Below, in pieces: positions 1-5,326 of a stretch of DNA of 5,326 nucleotides. Under the pieces are notes generated by a model. The model was given only the letters and a program-made list of their open reading frames with translations, was not told where the DNA came from and made no database searches. Positions within the stretch are counted from its first letter, which is position 1; each line of letters opens with the position of its first letter. The position numbers were made by a program, and so were the translations under genes. Where the stretch lies: positions 1 to 5,326 of the forward strand of contig JAFSFU010000157.1 of the NCBI GenBank assembly GCA_017435025.1, read 5' to 3'. Origin of the DNA: Lachnospiraceae bacterium (GTDB taxonomy: Bacteria; Bacillota_A; Clostridia; Lachnospirales; Lachnospiraceae).

Positions 1-2155
1 CTTCGTTTGCAACGATCTGCATTGCGCGACCGCCAAGTACGAAGGACGGACGAACCAGTACCGGATAACCGATCTCAGCAGCGGCTGCAACACCATCTTC
101 AATCTTTGTTACCGCACGGCCTTTTGCACGCGGGATATCTAATTCATTCAGAAGGTTCTCGAATGCATTTCTGTCCTCTGCGCGATCGATTGCCTCGCAG
201 TCTGTACCGATGATCTTAACACCACGGTCTGCGAGCGGCTGTGCCAGGTTGATCGCTGTCTGTCCGCCGAGGGATGCGATAACGCCGTCCGGTTTCTCGA
301 ACTCGATGATGTTCATAACATCTTCGGTTGTTAACGGCTCGAAGTACAGTTTGTCAGCTGTTGTATAGTCTGTGGAAACTGTCTCCGGGTTGTTGTTGAT
401 GATGATCGCCTCGTAACCGGCTTTCTTGATCGTCATTACTGCATGTACAGTGGAGTAGTCGAACTCTACACCCTGACCGATACGGATCGGGCCTGCACCA
501 AGCACTACGATCTTCTTACGGTTTGTGAGGATGGATGTATTCTCACCTGTGTAAGAGGAGTAGAAGTACGGGATGTATGCGCCAGTATGGCATGTATCAA
601 CCATGCGGTATACCGGGAACATATTCTCGCTCTTACGAAGGTTGTAAACATCAACTTCCTTCCAGCCCCAGAGCTGGGAGATGAACTTGTCGCCGAAGCC
701 CATAACTTTGGCATTCTTTAATGTCTCAATATCGCCCGGATTTGCCTTTACTACTTCTTCCATCTTTACGATTCTCTCGATCGCCTCGAGGAAGTAGGAT
801 GTGATCTTTGTCACCTCATGCAGTTCAGCAACACTTACGCCTCTGCGGAGAAGCTCTGCAACAGCGAAGATGTTGTCATCCTGGAATGCATGCAGGTATT
901 CAAGGATCTCTTCGGTCGGTTTATGATCAAATTTTGCCATATGGAAGTGGCAAACACCAATTTCAAGGGAACGAACACCTTTGAGGAGACACTCTTCAAG
1001 AGTGGAACCGATGCCCATGATCTCACCGGTTGCCTTCATCTGTGTGCCCAGAGTATTGGCAGCGGATGTGAACTTATCGAACGGGAATCTCGGAAGTTTT
1101 GCGATTACATAGTCAAGGCTCGGCTCGAACGCTGCATTTGTATTTGCGATCGCAATCTCTTCCAGGCTCATACCAACAGCGATCTTCGCAGTTACACGAG
1201 CGATCGGGTAACCGGATGCCTTGGATGCAAGAGCGGAGGATCTGGAAACTCGCGGGTTAACCTCGATCAGGTAGTACTCGGATGTCTCCGGATTCAGAGC
1301 GAACTGTACGTTACAGCCACCTTCGATCTTAAGCTCACGGATCAGCTTGATAGCAGAATCGTTGAGCATCTTTTCGTCTTCTTTGGATAATGTCATGATC
1401 GGAGCCACAACCAGGGAGTCACCTGTGTGAACACCAACCGGATCGATATTCTCCATACCACAGATTGTGATCGCATGGTCATTGGAGTCACGCATTACTT
1501 CGAACTCGATCTCTTTGTAACCTTTTACGGATTTCTCAATGAGAACCTGGTGTACCGGAGAAAGCTTGAACGCGTTGAGACCAAGCTCAACAAGTTCTTC
1601 TTCATTGTATGCGAAGCCGCCGCCTGTACCGCCCAGTGTGAATGCCGGACGAAGTACTACCGGATAACCGATGCGCTTAGCTGCCTCTTTTGCCTCATCG
1701 ATGGAGTAAGTGATCTCAGACGGGATAACCGGCTCACCGATGGACTGGCACAGCTCTTTGAACAGCTCTCTGTCCTCTGCGCGCTCGATGGATTCGCTGG
1801 ATGTACCGAGAAGTTTTACACGGCACTCGCGAAGGATGCCCTTCTTCTCCAGCTGCATAGCCAGGTTCAAACCTGTCTGTCCGCCGATACCCGGTACGAT
1901 CGCATCCGGACGCTCGTAACGAATGATCTTTGCAATATATTCCAGTGTCAGCGGTTCCATATATACTTTATCAGCAATTACAGTATCTGTCATAATGGTA
2001 GCCGGGTTGGAATTACAAAGAACAACTTCATAACCCTCTTCCTTCAATGCAAGACACGCCTGTGTGCCTGCGTAGTCGAACTCAGCTGCCTGACCGATTA
2101 CGATAGGACCGGAGCCAATGATCAAAATCTTTTTAATGTCTGTACGCTTTGCCAT
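1..2155 (-). CDS. carB: Carbamoyl-phosphate synthase large subunit, N-terminal 718 codons (runs off left edge)
   Basis: This subunit makes carbamoyl phosphate from bicarbonate, two ATP and ammonia channelled from the glutaminase subunit CarA, feeding UMP and arginine synthesis in the cytoplasm. I translated the minus strand from the ATG at 2155 and found one uninterrupted frame to the window edge. It begins [20 protein letters not shown]. The first ATP-grasp unit (about 1-400) carries R129 in AEDR, R169 in [14 protein letters not shown]215, H243, Q284, E298 and N300 in [18 protein letters not shown]. These positions match E. coli CarB exactly or within one residue. An oligomerisation region (about 402-545) follows. 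The second ATP-grasp unit starts near 546 ([15 protein letters not shown], then R662 and R702 in VRPSFVLGG). The rest of that unit and the allosteric domain lie outside the window; E. coli CarB has about 1,070 residues. AGGAGG at 2164-2169 is 8 nt before the ATG. No carA ORF lies immediately upstream; instead there is a dedicated promoter and attenuator-like leader. Confidence 0.97.
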   Translation of the reverse strand, partial: MAKRTDIKKILIIGSGPIVIGQAAEFDYAGTQACLALKEEGYEVVLCNSNPATIMTDTVIADKVYMEPLTLEYIAKIIRYERPDAIVPGIGGQTGLNLAMQLEKKGILRECRVKLLGTSSESIERAEDRELFKELCQSIGEPVIPSEITYSIDEAKEAAKRIGYPVVLRPAFTLGGTGGGFAYNEEELVELGLNAFKLSPVHQVLIEKSVKGYKEIEFEVMRDSNDHAITICGMENIDPVGVHTGDSLVVAPIMTLSKEDEKMLNDSAIKLIRELKIEGGCNVQFALNPETSEYYLIEVNPRVSRSSALASKASGYPIARVTAKIAVGMSLEEIAIANTNAAFEPSLDYVIAKLPRFPFDKFTSAANTLGTQMKATGEIMGIGSTLEECLLKGVRSLEIGVCHFHMAKFDHKPTEEILEYLHAFQDDNIFAVAELLRRGVSVAELHEVTKITSYFLEAIERIVKMEEVVKANPGDIETLKNAKVMGFGDKFISQLWGWKEVDVYNLRKSENMFPVYRMVDTCHTGAYIPYFYSSYTGENTSILTNRKKIVVLGAGPIRIGQGVEFDYSTVHAVMTIKKAGYEAIIINNNPETVSTDYTTADKLYFEPLTTEDVMNIIEFEKPDGVIASLGGQTAINLAQPLADRGVKIIGTDCEAIDRAEDRNAFENLLNELDIPRAKGRAVTKIEDGVAAAAEIGYPVLVRPSFVLGGRAMQIVANE

Positions 2156-2205
2156 TTTCATTTCCTCCTATAATTACTCTTATGATAGTTTTCGGTGTTC
2201 TGCAT

Positions 2206-2249
2206 GGGCTTGGGAGACTACCATGAGACTGAAGTCCCTCTGTCTGCCC
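2206..2249 (-). other. Second hairpin in the carB leader, after the terminator
   Basis: Read on the minus strand, GGGC (2249-2246) can pair with GCCC (2209-2206). Inside it, GGGACT (2238-2233) can pair with AGTCtCCC (2219-2212), with one bulged T and an asymmetric internal loop of 7 and 2 nt. No U-run follows, so it is not a terminator. It starts directly after the U-tail of the attenuator and ends about 37 nt before the carB Shine-Dalgarno. It could stabilise read-through mRNA or bind a regulator. I compared it by eye with the PyrR-binding loop of Bacillus pyr leaders and could not make a convincing match. Its function is unknown. Confidence 0.4.
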
Positions 2250-2299
2250 AAAAAAAATCCCGATTTGTGAAATTGCAAATAAACATCACACAAATCAGG
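2250..2299 (-). terminator. Intrinsic terminator inside the carB leader (candidate attenuator)
   Basis: On the minus strand CCTGATTTGTG (2299-2289) pairs without mismatch, with one G-U, to CACAAATCGGG (2269-2259) across a 19-nt loop. This gives an 11-bp stem followed by A and eight T (2257-2250). Only the minus strand has the T-run, so it points towards carB. It lies about 95 nt upstream of the carB start and about 140 nt downstream of the predicted transcription start. The cold shock gene has its own stronger terminator further upstream, so this one most likely controls carB itself. The stem is AT-rich, and termination may therefore be partial and adjustable. The stop codon of the leader ORF lies in its 5' arm. 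Confidence 0.8.
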
Positions 2300-2408
2300 A
2301 AACAACACCATTCAATAAATCAATATGAAAAGAAATAACAGAGGAGATAAGAGAATTACTATTGCACTTATTGAAATCAGTTGTATTGAATTCCATCTGT
2401 GTAAACAT
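2295..2408 (-). CDS. Putative 37-residue leader peptide of carB
   Basis: The ORF starts at an ATG 9 nt after GGAGG (2422-2418), begins MFTQMEFNTTDFNK, ends LLNGVVS and stops with TGA at 2297-2295. It is rich in Ser and Asn, has no Arg, and resembles no family I know. Its interest is its position. The predicted transcription start (near 2436) is only about 14 nt before the Shine-Dalgarno, the second half crosses a U-rich tract, and the stop codon lies inside the 5' arm of the terminator. A ribosome near the stop would prevent that hairpin from forming. An overlapping ORF from the ATG at 2416 to a TGA at 2312 encodes a hydrophobic Ile/Leu-rich 34-residue peptide. Its ATG is only 1 nt from GGAGG, so I prefer the 2408 start. 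Short ORFs arise by chance, so expression is an inference. Confidence 0.5.
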   Translation of the reverse strand: MFTQMEFNTTDFNKCNSNSLISSVISFHIDLLNGVVS

Positions 2409-2442
2409 TCGCCCATTCCTCCATTCTTATGTTATCTGAGAT

Positions 2443-2471
2443 ATTTTATCGTGAATACAGGGCTTTGTCAA
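2443..2471 (-). promoter_or_regulatory. Sigma-A type promoter of carB
   Basis: A perfect -35 TTGACA (2471-2466) is separated by 17 nt from a -10 TAAAAT (2448-2443). This is one mismatch from the housekeeping consensus with ideal spacing. The stretch upstream of the -35 is A/T-rich. The predicted start of transcription is near 2436, which gives a carB leader of about 280 nt. The promoter lies downstream of the cold shock gene terminator, so carB has its own transcript. Confidence 0.85.
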
Positions 2472-2485
2472 GGGAGTTTTTATAG

Positions 2486-2504
2486 TTATAAAGAACCTTT
2501 ATAA
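2486..2504. repeat. Perfect 19-bp palindrome upstream of the carB promoter (possible operator)
   Basis: TTATAAAG, a 3-nt spacer and CTTTATAA form a perfect inverted repeat of two 8-bp arms. It lies 14 bp upstream of the carB -35 box and just beyond the cold shock terminator. An AT-rich dyad here could be the binding site of an activator, or just part of an AT-rich UP-like region. It is followed by A rather than a U-run on either strand, so it is unlikely to be a terminator. I do not recognise it as the site of a named regulator. Confidence 0.4.
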
Positions 2505-2507
2505 ATG

Positions 2508-2540
2508 AAAACAGCCGCACCGGAAAGGCCGGTACGGCTG
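2508..2540 (-). terminator. Intrinsic terminator of the cold shock gene
   Basis: On the minus strand CAGCCGTACCGG (2540-2529) pairs over 12 bp, with one G-U, to CCGGTGCGGCTG (2523-2512) around a 5-nt loop. It is followed by TTTT, C and ATTT. The stem is GC-rich and starts 23 nt after the cold shock stop codon. It insulates carB from the cold shock transcript. Confidence 0.9.
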
Positions 2541-2563
2541 CGAGTTCGTTCTTTAATTAAGAA

Positions 2564-2776
2564 TTAGCACTTAACAACGTTTACTGCACGAAGCTTTTTG
2601 CTGTTCTTCGGATCCTGCTCTGTCTCGAAAGTAACTTTCTGACCTTCTTCAAGAGTCTTGAAACCTTCGCCTACGATTGCGGAGAAGTGAACGAATACAT
2701 CGTCACCGCCGTTATCGTTGGAAATAAATCCGTAGCCTTTCTCAGAATTGAACCACTTAACTGTACCGTTATTCAT
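2564..2776 (-). CDS. csp: Cold shock protein, CspA/CspB family
   Basis: This 70-residue cytoplasmic protein is a single cold shock domain, a five-strand beta barrel that binds single-stranded RNA and DNA and acts as an RNA chaperone. It has the full family length. Visible signatures are the opening GTVKWFN (4-10), the RNP1 motif KGYGFI (13-18) and the RNP2 motif VFVHF (27-31), followed by the acidic mid-region and the usual end at the last beta strand. It terminates in KC, with one Cys at the last position. GGAGG at 2790-2786 is 9 nt before the ATG, which supports this start. It is transcribed alone from its own promoter with a leader of about 200 nt and ends at its own hairpin. Whether it is truly cold-induced or constitutively expressed cannot be read from the coding sequence; many members of the family are not cold-induced. 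Confidence 0.97.
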   Translation of the reverse strand: MNNGTVKWFNSEKGYGFISNDNGGDDVFVHFSAIVGEGFKTLEEGQKVTFETEQDPKNSKKLRAVNVVKC

Positions 2777-2973
2777 TACCTGGTACCTCCATAAATATAA
2801 ATTTGTTCCGTTAGAATGCCCTACAATAAATCCCCCTACATTTCTGCCGGACTAAATTTATTTGAATCTGAGTTTTCCCCTAATTCATGAAAAACCCACA
2901 TACCTCACCTGTTTCGTCGAATGTAACAATGACTTACGGTGTTGCATGTGAGTTCAATAGTGCATCGGAATAC
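2777..2973 (-). promoter_or_regulatory. Long 5' untranslated leader of the cold shock gene
   Basis: The predicted transcription start near 2973 leaves about 197 nt before the cold shock ATG. Long leaders of this kind are known to control cold shock genes, for example by temperature-dependent folding and stability in E. coli cspA. Here I see no enterobacterial cold-box motif, no terminator and no strong hairpin. A 21-codon ORF (2901-2836) lies within it but has a poorly spaced ribosome site. The regulatory role is inferred from the length and the gene family only. Confidence 0.45.
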
Positions 2974-2979
2974 CACTAA

Positions 2980-3008
2980 ACAATAGCACAAAAATTATAG
3001 ACTGTCAA
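2980..3008 (-). promoter_or_regulatory. Sigma-A type promoter of the cold shock gene
   Basis: A perfect -35 TTGACA (3008-3003) and a -10 TATTGT (2985-2980) are separated by exactly 17 nt. The flanking DNA is AT-rich, with runs of A and T just upstream. It lies downstream of the pyrC terminator and upstream of the cold shock leader, so it explains independent expression of that gene. Confidence 0.8.
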
Positions 3009-3064
3009 TTGTATTTTTTTGTACATATTCGTCAAAGAATTGACGATTTTCACGCAATTCCCTC

Positions 3065-3096
3065 AAAAAACGGGACAGCACGCTCCGGCTGCCCCG
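3065..3096 (-). terminator. Intrinsic terminator of pyrC
   Basis: On the minus strand CGGGGCAGC (3096-3088) pairs over 9 bp, with one G-U, to GCTGTCCCG (3079-3071) around an 8-nt loop and is followed by six T (3070-3065). It begins 12 nt after the pyrC stop codon and is the clear 3' end of that transcript. Confidence 0.92.
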
Positions 3097-3108
3097 CTAA
3101 AACATTTC

Positions 3109-4386
3109 TTATTTATCCTCGTATACAACCTGACCGCCGCAGATCGTATATTTTACACGACCATACAGCTCCGTTCCGATGAACGGTGTGTTGCAGGATT
3201 TGGACGCAATATCATTTTCTGTCACAGTCCAGCTCTCATTTTCGTCGAAGATCACAAGATCTGCATCTGCTCCCTCTGCCAGATAGCCCTTATCAAAGCG
3301 ATATAACTTCGCCGGGTTCAGACTCATCTTCTCCATCAGCTGCACCATAGTCAGATGACCTTGGCGAACCAGTTCTGTCACCGCGATCGCAAGCGCTGTC
3401 TCCAAACCGATGATTCCGCTTGGCGCCTTCCACACCGGCCGAACCGCCTTTTCCTCTGCACTGTGAGGTGCATGGTCCGTCGCGATCATATCGATCGAAC
3501 CATTCTTGATTCCCTCGATAATATCCTCGCGGTCCTTTGCTGTACGAAGCGGCGGATTCATCTTCGCCATCGCACCTTTTTCGAGCACAGCACTCTCATC
3601 GAGCGCAATGTGATGCGGAGTTACTTCCGCCCAGACATCTGCACCCAGCTCTTTCGCCAGTTTCACCATTTTTACTGCATTTTTAGAACTGATATGCTGA
3701 ATGTTCACGCTGGCACCGGTATGAAGCGCCAACATACAGTCACGTGCCACGAGAGCATCCTCAGCCAATGCCGGAGAACCATTGATTCCAAGAGCTTTTG
3801 CAGACGGTCCCGCATTGATTCCGTTTTCAGAGATGAATGCCGGATCCTCCTCGTGGAAGCTGAGCGGCACATCCAGCTCCTTCGCCTTAAGCATCGCAGT
3901 CTTCACCAGATTCTGGTCCATGATCGGAATACCGTCATCGGTAAACCCGGCTGCACCTGCTGCTTTCAGAGCCTCCATATCTACCAGTTCCTGTCCCTTC
4001 ATTCCAACAGTGATACATGCAGCTGGAAGCACGTTGATTCCGGTCTTCTTACCTTCCTCCAGAACATACTTCACAGTCTCCACATTATCCACCGGCGGTT
4101 TGGTATTGGCCATCGTCACAACGGTTGTAAAGCCGCCCTTTTTCGCCGCTGCCGCACCGGTCTGAATATCTTCTTTATAAGTAAGGCCCGGATCACGGAA
4201 ATGCACATGCACATCGATAAGACCAGGTGCCACTACCATGCCATCTGCATCAATGACCTGATTATATTCACCGGTCGATTCCACACAACCAATCGTTACA
4301 ATCTTTCCACCGTCAATTACAACGTCCTGTACCTGATCCAAACCGCTCTTCGGGTCGATCACGCGTCCGTTCTTAATTAAAATCAT
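3109..4386 (-). CDS. pyrC: Dihydroorotase, class I
   Basis: This is the third enzyme of de novo UMP synthesis. It cyclises N-carbamoyl-L-aspartate to L-dihydroorotate in the cytoplasm. The 425-residue length is normal for the class I (about 45 kDa) dihydroorotases of the amidohydrolase superfamily. The metal site is visible: H60 and H62 in DVHVHFRDPG, D150/D151 in GFTDDG, H178 in SFHEED, H231 in IQHIS, and the catalytic D304 in ATDHAPH. Substrate-loop features include R64, N94 in MANTKPP and MNPPLR (276-281). The bridging ligand looks like the Asp of Bacillus/Aquifex-type enzymes rather than the carboxylated Lys of E. coli PyrC. In this class activity can depend on association with aspartate transcarbamoylase; none is encoded here. 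GGAGG at 4398-4394 is 7 nt before the ATG. The gene is 77 nt downstream of the VOC gene with no convincing terminator or promoter between them, so it may be read through from upstream. Confidence 0.97.
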   Translation of the reverse strand: MILIKNGRVIDPKSGLDQVQDVVIDGGKIVTIGCVESTGEYNQVIDADGMVVAPGLIDVHVHFRDPGLTYKEDIQTGAAAAKKGGFTTVVTMANTKPPVDNVETVKYVLEEGKKTGINVLPAACITVGMKGQELVDMEALKAAGAAGFTDDGIPIMDQNLVKTAMLKAKELDVPLSFHEEDPAFISENGINAGPSAKALGINGSPALAEDALVARDCMLALHTGASVNIQHISSKNAVKMVKLAKELGADVWAEVTPHHIALDESAVLEKGAMAKMNPPLRTAKDREDIIEGIKNGSIDMIATDHAPHSAEEKAVRPVWKAPSGIIGLETALAIAVTELVRQGHLTMVQLMEKMSLNPAKLYRFDKGYLAEGADADLVIFDENESWTVTENDIASKSCNTPFIGTELYGRVKYTICGGQVVYEDK

Positions 4387-4463
4387 GTTGTTTCCTCCAA
4401 ATTTCCCCTCGTCGTCCTCGCAAAACCTGCTGCCCTCAAGTCACAGGTGAATTTTTCTATCTT

Positions 4464-4835
4464 TTATCTTGTCGGCAGCACTTCCAGCCAGTAATTGTCC
4501 GGGTCTGTGATGAAATAAATGCCCATCTTCGGATTTTCAAAACAGATACAGCCCATCTCTTTGTGTTTTTCATGTGCTGCCTCATAATCGTCCACGATGA
4601 ACGCCAGATGGAACTCATTATCACCGAGGTTATAATGGTCCTTCTCCCAATCACGGAGCCATGTTAATTCCAGCTTGTGCGGTGTCTCGCCGTCGCCTAA
4701 ATACACGATAATAAAACTGCCGTCTTCGGCTTCTTTTCTCTTCACTTCTTTCAGGCCAAGTGCCTCATCATAGAATTTCAGAGACTTCTCCAAATCGATA
4801 ACATTGATGTTGTTGTGCGCGAACTTAAATTTCAT
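4464..4835 (-). CDS. Glyoxalase I-like VOC family metalloprotein (lactoylglutathione lyase type)
   Basis: This is a vicinal-oxygen-chelate protein of about 123 residues with two beta-alpha-beta-beta-beta modules. Counting from the upstream ATG at 4841, the four expected metal ligands are all visible: H9 in FAHNNINV, E58 in HKLELTW, H78 in EFHLAF and E120 in YWLEVLP. This is the His-Glu-His-Glu set of bacterial glyoxalase I, so catalysis on a methylglyoxal-thiol adduct is plausible. The thiol is not evident, and related VOC proteins have other substrates. Two in-frame ATGs exist. The one at 4835 is 9 nt from AGGAGG (4850-4845) and gives the usual MKFKFAH start. The one at 4841 is only 3 nt away, so I chose 4835. 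The start overlaps the stop of the upstream hydrolase gene by 11 nt, and its Shine-Dalgarno lies inside that gene, which suggests translational coupling. Confidence 0.88.
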   Translation of the reverse strand: MKFKFAHNNINVIDLEKSLKFYDEALGLKEVKRKEAEDGSFIIVYLGDGETPHKLELTWLRDWEKDHYNLGDNEFHLAFIVDDYEAAHEKHKEMGCICFENPKMGIYFITDPDNYWLEVLPTR

Positions 4836-5326
4836 ATTCATGTCCCTCCTGTTTTATTTCTATGATCCGGTCACGATATCTCTCCGAACAGGGCAGAGTT
4901 TTCAAGCGTTCTGCCACGTCAAACTGTCCCCAGAAATGCATGGGGAAAATGGCCTTTACATGGACCTCTTTGACAAAATCATCGATTCCCAGATAAAAAT
5001 ACTGTTCCTGACGGGGATCCAGCGGCAAAAATGCAATATCGGCAGTCCGTCCGTGCATCTTCGCAATTTCTCTGCGGTACGCAGCTGTCATATCACGATT
5101 CCACTGCTCGTCCTCTCCGTCCCAGTACCAGTGATTCAGATCACCGGCATGATAAATTTCCTTTTCATCTACGGTGCACCAGAAAGCCACGCCTTCATCG
5201 GTGGACCGGTATGTCTCCACTTTCAGTCTATCATGTTCCCAGACTTCGTCCGGTTTCAGAAAATATGCCCGATCTTTCAAGTGCTCCGGCACACGTTTTC
5301 TCCAGATATCGGAAGACAATACAAAC
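4825..5326 (-). CDS. MBL-fold metal-dependent hydrolase, C-terminal part (5' end outside window)
   Basis: The frame is open to the right edge, so the N-terminus is missing. A TTG at 5319 is in frame, but the frame continues beyond it as FVLSSDIWRK, so it is unlikely to be the true start. The visible 166 or so residues carry the second half of a metallo-beta-lactamase fold. Numbered from the Leu at 5319, YHAGDLNHWYW (56-66) supplies the late Asp/His ligand region (D60, H63). FLPLDPR (97-103) and IFPMHFWG (124-131, H128) complete the metal site. The N-terminal HxHxDH motif expected in this family lies outside the window. The arrangement resembles the UlaG-like cytoplasmic hydrolases; the substrate is unknown. 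The downstream VOC gene starts inside its last codons. Glyoxalase II also has an MBL fold, so a linked aldehyde-detoxifying pair is conceivable, but the motifs do not establish this. Confidence 0.85.
   Translation of the reverse strand, partial: FVLSSDIWRKRVPEHLKDRAYFLKPDEVWEHDRLKVETYRSTDEGVAFWCTVDEKEIYHAGDLNHWYWDGEDEQWNRDMTAAYRREIAKMHGRTADIAFLPLDPRQEQYFYLGIDDFVKEVHVKAIFPMHFWGQFDVAERLKTLPCSERYRDRIIEIKQEGHEYEI

Noticed and set aside
818..2173. Plus-strand ORFs of 190 and 248 codons
   Set aside because: They are antisense to carB, whose frame is intact with conserved catalytic residues; their composition is Cys-rich and typical of shadow frames.
2158..2205. 15-codon ORF just before carB, its TGA 2 nt from the carB ATG
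   Set aside because: There is no Shine-Dalgarno before its ATG and it overlaps the carB ribosome site; the same holds for a 14-codon ORF at 2224-2180 with weak spacing. Both are likely chance.
2156..2440. T-box or PyrR-type leader for carB
   Set aside because: I found no T-box AGGGTGG-like sequence and no convincing PyrR loop by eye; a covariance-model search would be needed to exclude a divergent version.
2836..2901. 21-codon ORF in the cold shock leader
   Set aside because: The purine-rich stretch before its ATG is too close for good initiation, and nothing else marks it as translated.
3019..3306. Plus-strand ORF of 95 codons across the pyrC terminator
   Set aside because: It runs through the terminator hairpin and the 3' end of pyrC, with no ribosome site and no family signature.
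3355..4380. Long plus-strand ORF of 341 codons
   Set aside because: It lies wholly antisense to pyrC, is rich in Arg, His, Cys and Ser as expected of a shadow frame, and has no ribosome site or recognisable domain.
4387..4463. Possible terminator or promoter between the VOC gene and pyrC
   Set aside because: Only a 5-bp ACCTG/CAGGT stem with a long loop and four T is present, and no -35/-10 pair stands out.

Overview
The window reads as ordinary chromosome from a Gram-positive, low-to-moderate GC Clostridia member, most likely Lachnospiraceae-like. That placement is an inference from the protein flavour, strong AGGAGG-type Shine-Dalgarno sites, consensus sigma-A promoters and U-tailed terminators. 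It was not tested by any search. Every supported gene lies on the minus strand, so transcription runs from right to left.

In transcription order the layout is as follows. (1) 5326-4825 holds the C-terminal part of an MBL-fold metal-dependent hydrolase whose N-terminus is outside the window. (2) 4835-4464 is a glyoxalase I-like VOC protein that overlaps the hydrolase stop and is probably translationally coupled to it. (3) 4386-3109 is pyrC, a class I dihydroorotase, closed by a strong intrinsic terminator. (4) 3008-2564 is a single-gene unit for a cold shock protein, with a consensus promoter, a leader of about 200 nt and its own terminator. (5) 2471-1 is the carB unit, which runs off the left edge. 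It has a consensus promoter with a perfect palindrome just upstream, a leader of about 280 nt, and the first 718 codons of the carbamoyl-phosphate synthase large subunit.

carB and pyrC catalyse steps 1 and 3 of de novo UMP synthesis. The cold shock gene separates them, and each lies in its own transcription unit. No carA lies upstream of carB in this window.

The most interesting stretch is the carB leader. A promoter is followed after a very short 5' end by a well-placed Shine-Dalgarno and a 37-codon leader ORF. The 3' half of that ORF is U-rich, and its UGA stop lies inside the 5' arm of an intrinsic terminator (11-bp stem, then AUUUUUUUU). This is the layout of a translation-coupled transcription attenuator, and it resembles in logic the UTP-sensitive pyrBI attenuator of enteric bacteria. 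A second hairpin lies between the terminator and the carB ribosome binding site. No mobile elements, CRISPR arrays, tRNA or rRNA genes were seen.
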